From positions 1 to 14,390 of the forward strand of contig CAZHMM010000098.1 of NCBI GenBank assembly GCA_964533585.1: DNA of 14,390 nt, given 5' to 3'. The translations under genes and the position numbers were made by a program. Source of the stretch: Elioraea sp964533585 (GTDB taxonomy: Bacteria > Pseudomonadota > Alphaproteobacteria > Acetobacterales > Acetobacteraceae). The notes below the pieces were generated by a model. The model saw nothing but the letters and a program-made list of their open reading frames with translations. It searched no databases and had not been told where the DNA came from. Shown here one piece after another: positions 14,174 through 14,390 of the stretch; position 1 is the first letter of the stretch, and every line of letters starts with the position of its first letter.

Positions 14174-14390
14174 TTGGACGCGGCGATGCGGTCCGAGCTG
14201 AGGGCGGCGCTGGCGTTGCAGCTGGCCTGGGGCGCGGACGAGGCACTCGACGAGACGACGCAGGACCGGCTGGCCGAGCCGTCGCGCGGTGCCGGGCCGG
14301 CGGCGCGTGCGCCGGCCGCACCGGCAGCCGCGCCGGCAGCCGCGCCGCCCTCAGCTCGGACCGCATCGCCGCGTCCAACTCTCACCGCTC
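14174..14390 (+). CDS. Uracil-DNA glycosylase, N-terminal fragment (partial, chimeric end)
   Basis: The frame begins at TTG 14174 or ATG 14186 and stays open to the window edge. An in-frame TGA at 14168-14170 rules out earlier starts, and GGGGAG at 14159-14164 favours the TTG. From the ATG it reads MRSELRAALALQLAWGADEA, then LDETTQDRLAEPSRG and an Ala/Pro-rich linker. That opening plus linker matches my memory of the short N-terminal region of alphaproteobacterial type-4-like uracil-DNA glycosylases, which excise uracil from DNA. The catalytic domain with its Fe-S cysteines would lie beyond the window, so the call rests on the N-terminus and on being divergent to ETF-QO. From about 14342 onward the bases are an inverted copy of the gene's own start, so residues PPSARTASPRPTLTA are probably not real protein sequence. 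Confidence 0.6.
   Translation, partial: MDAAMRSELRAALALQLAWGADEALDETTQDRLAEPSRGAGPAARAPAAPAAAPAAAPPSARTASPRPTLTA
14321..14344 (+). repeat. Two tandem copies of a 12-bp unit in the Ala/Pro linker
   Basis: CCGGCAGCCGCG occurs twice in a row (14321-14332 and 14333-14344), encoding part of the Ala/Pro linker of the glycosylase. A third copy would start with CCGGCAG, but the sequence turns into CCGCCCT, the inverted arm. The unit and the inverted arm share GCGCCG at 14342-14347, so the fold-back junction lies in this short repeat. Confidence 0.8.

Larger units (their letters stand above)
14162..14390. repeat. 49-bp perfect inverted repeat at the window end (fold-back junction)
   Basis: Positions 14162-14210 and 14342-14390 are exact reverse complements over 49 bases, separated by 131 bases (14211-14341). 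The next pair, 14211 and 14341, mismatches. The right arm ends exactly at the last base of the window. The left arm holds the translation start of the glycosylase gene, so the right arm is simply that start read backwards. This is what a snap-back (fold-back) chimera at a contig end looks like, rather than a functional repeat. Confidence 0.95.

Noticed and set aside
1..14390. Searched for CRISPR arrays, insertion sequences, tRNA/rRNA genes and toxin-antitoxin or defence genes
   Set aside because: No regularly spaced repeats, transposase motifs, terminal repeats with target duplications, or cloverleaf sequences were seen; the only long exact inverted repeat is the fold-back at the right edge.

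Overview
This is a very GC-rich (clearly above 65%), gene-dense stretch of bacterial chromosome. The Zn-ribbon FYDLN-type gene divergent from aroA-cmk-rpsA, the ETF-ubiquinone oxidoreductase, and the etfQO / TPR-lipoprotein / ispE cluster beside a type-4-like uracil-DNA glycosylase all suggest an alphaproteobacterium, most likely Acetobacteraceae or a near relative in Rhodospirillales. That placement is inferred from gene content and remembered gene order, not from a search.

Layout. (1) 5-325, minus: small acidic Zn-ribbon protein (TIGR02300/FYDLN type), divergent from (2) 456-4356, plus: aroA (shikimate pathway), cmk (CMP kinase, 4-bp GTGA overlap with aroA) and rpsA (six-domain ribosomal protein S1). 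A 17-bp perfect hairpin closes rpsA and separates it from (3) 4413-5141, minus: an unrecognised single-pass membrane protein with a coiled coil, possibly preceded by a tiny ORF. (4) 5306-9314, plus: kup (potassium uptake), then a leuC/leuD pair of the isopropylmalate-isomerase family that looks like a second, paralogous copy; a strong intrinsic terminator follows at 9416-9462. (5) 9520-9804, plus: an unrecognised 94-aa protein whose 3' end overlaps ispE tail-to-tail. (6) 14098 down to 9731, minus: ETF-QO, a TPR lipoprotein and ispE (MEP isoprenoid pathway), closely spaced and probably one transcript. (7) 14174-end, plus: the N-terminus of a uracil-DNA glycosylase, divergent from ETF-QO.

Most genes are housekeeping: aromatic amino acids, nucleotides, translation, potassium, isoprenoids and electron transfer to the quinone pool. 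I see no mobile element, CRISPR array, tRNA, rRNA or defence system.

The most striking structural signal is at the right edge. The last 49 bases (14342-14390) are a perfect reverse complement of 14162-14210, with the outer edge of the repeat exactly at the window end. This looks like a fold-back junction, most likely an assembly or library chimera at a contig end, and it means the glycosylase sequence after about 14341 should not be trusted. Other points worth a look are the paralogous leuCD, the convergent overlap at ispE, the two small or unknown genes, and mutually exclusive hairpins in the rpsA leader. I did not find convincing evidence of a new multi-gene system.
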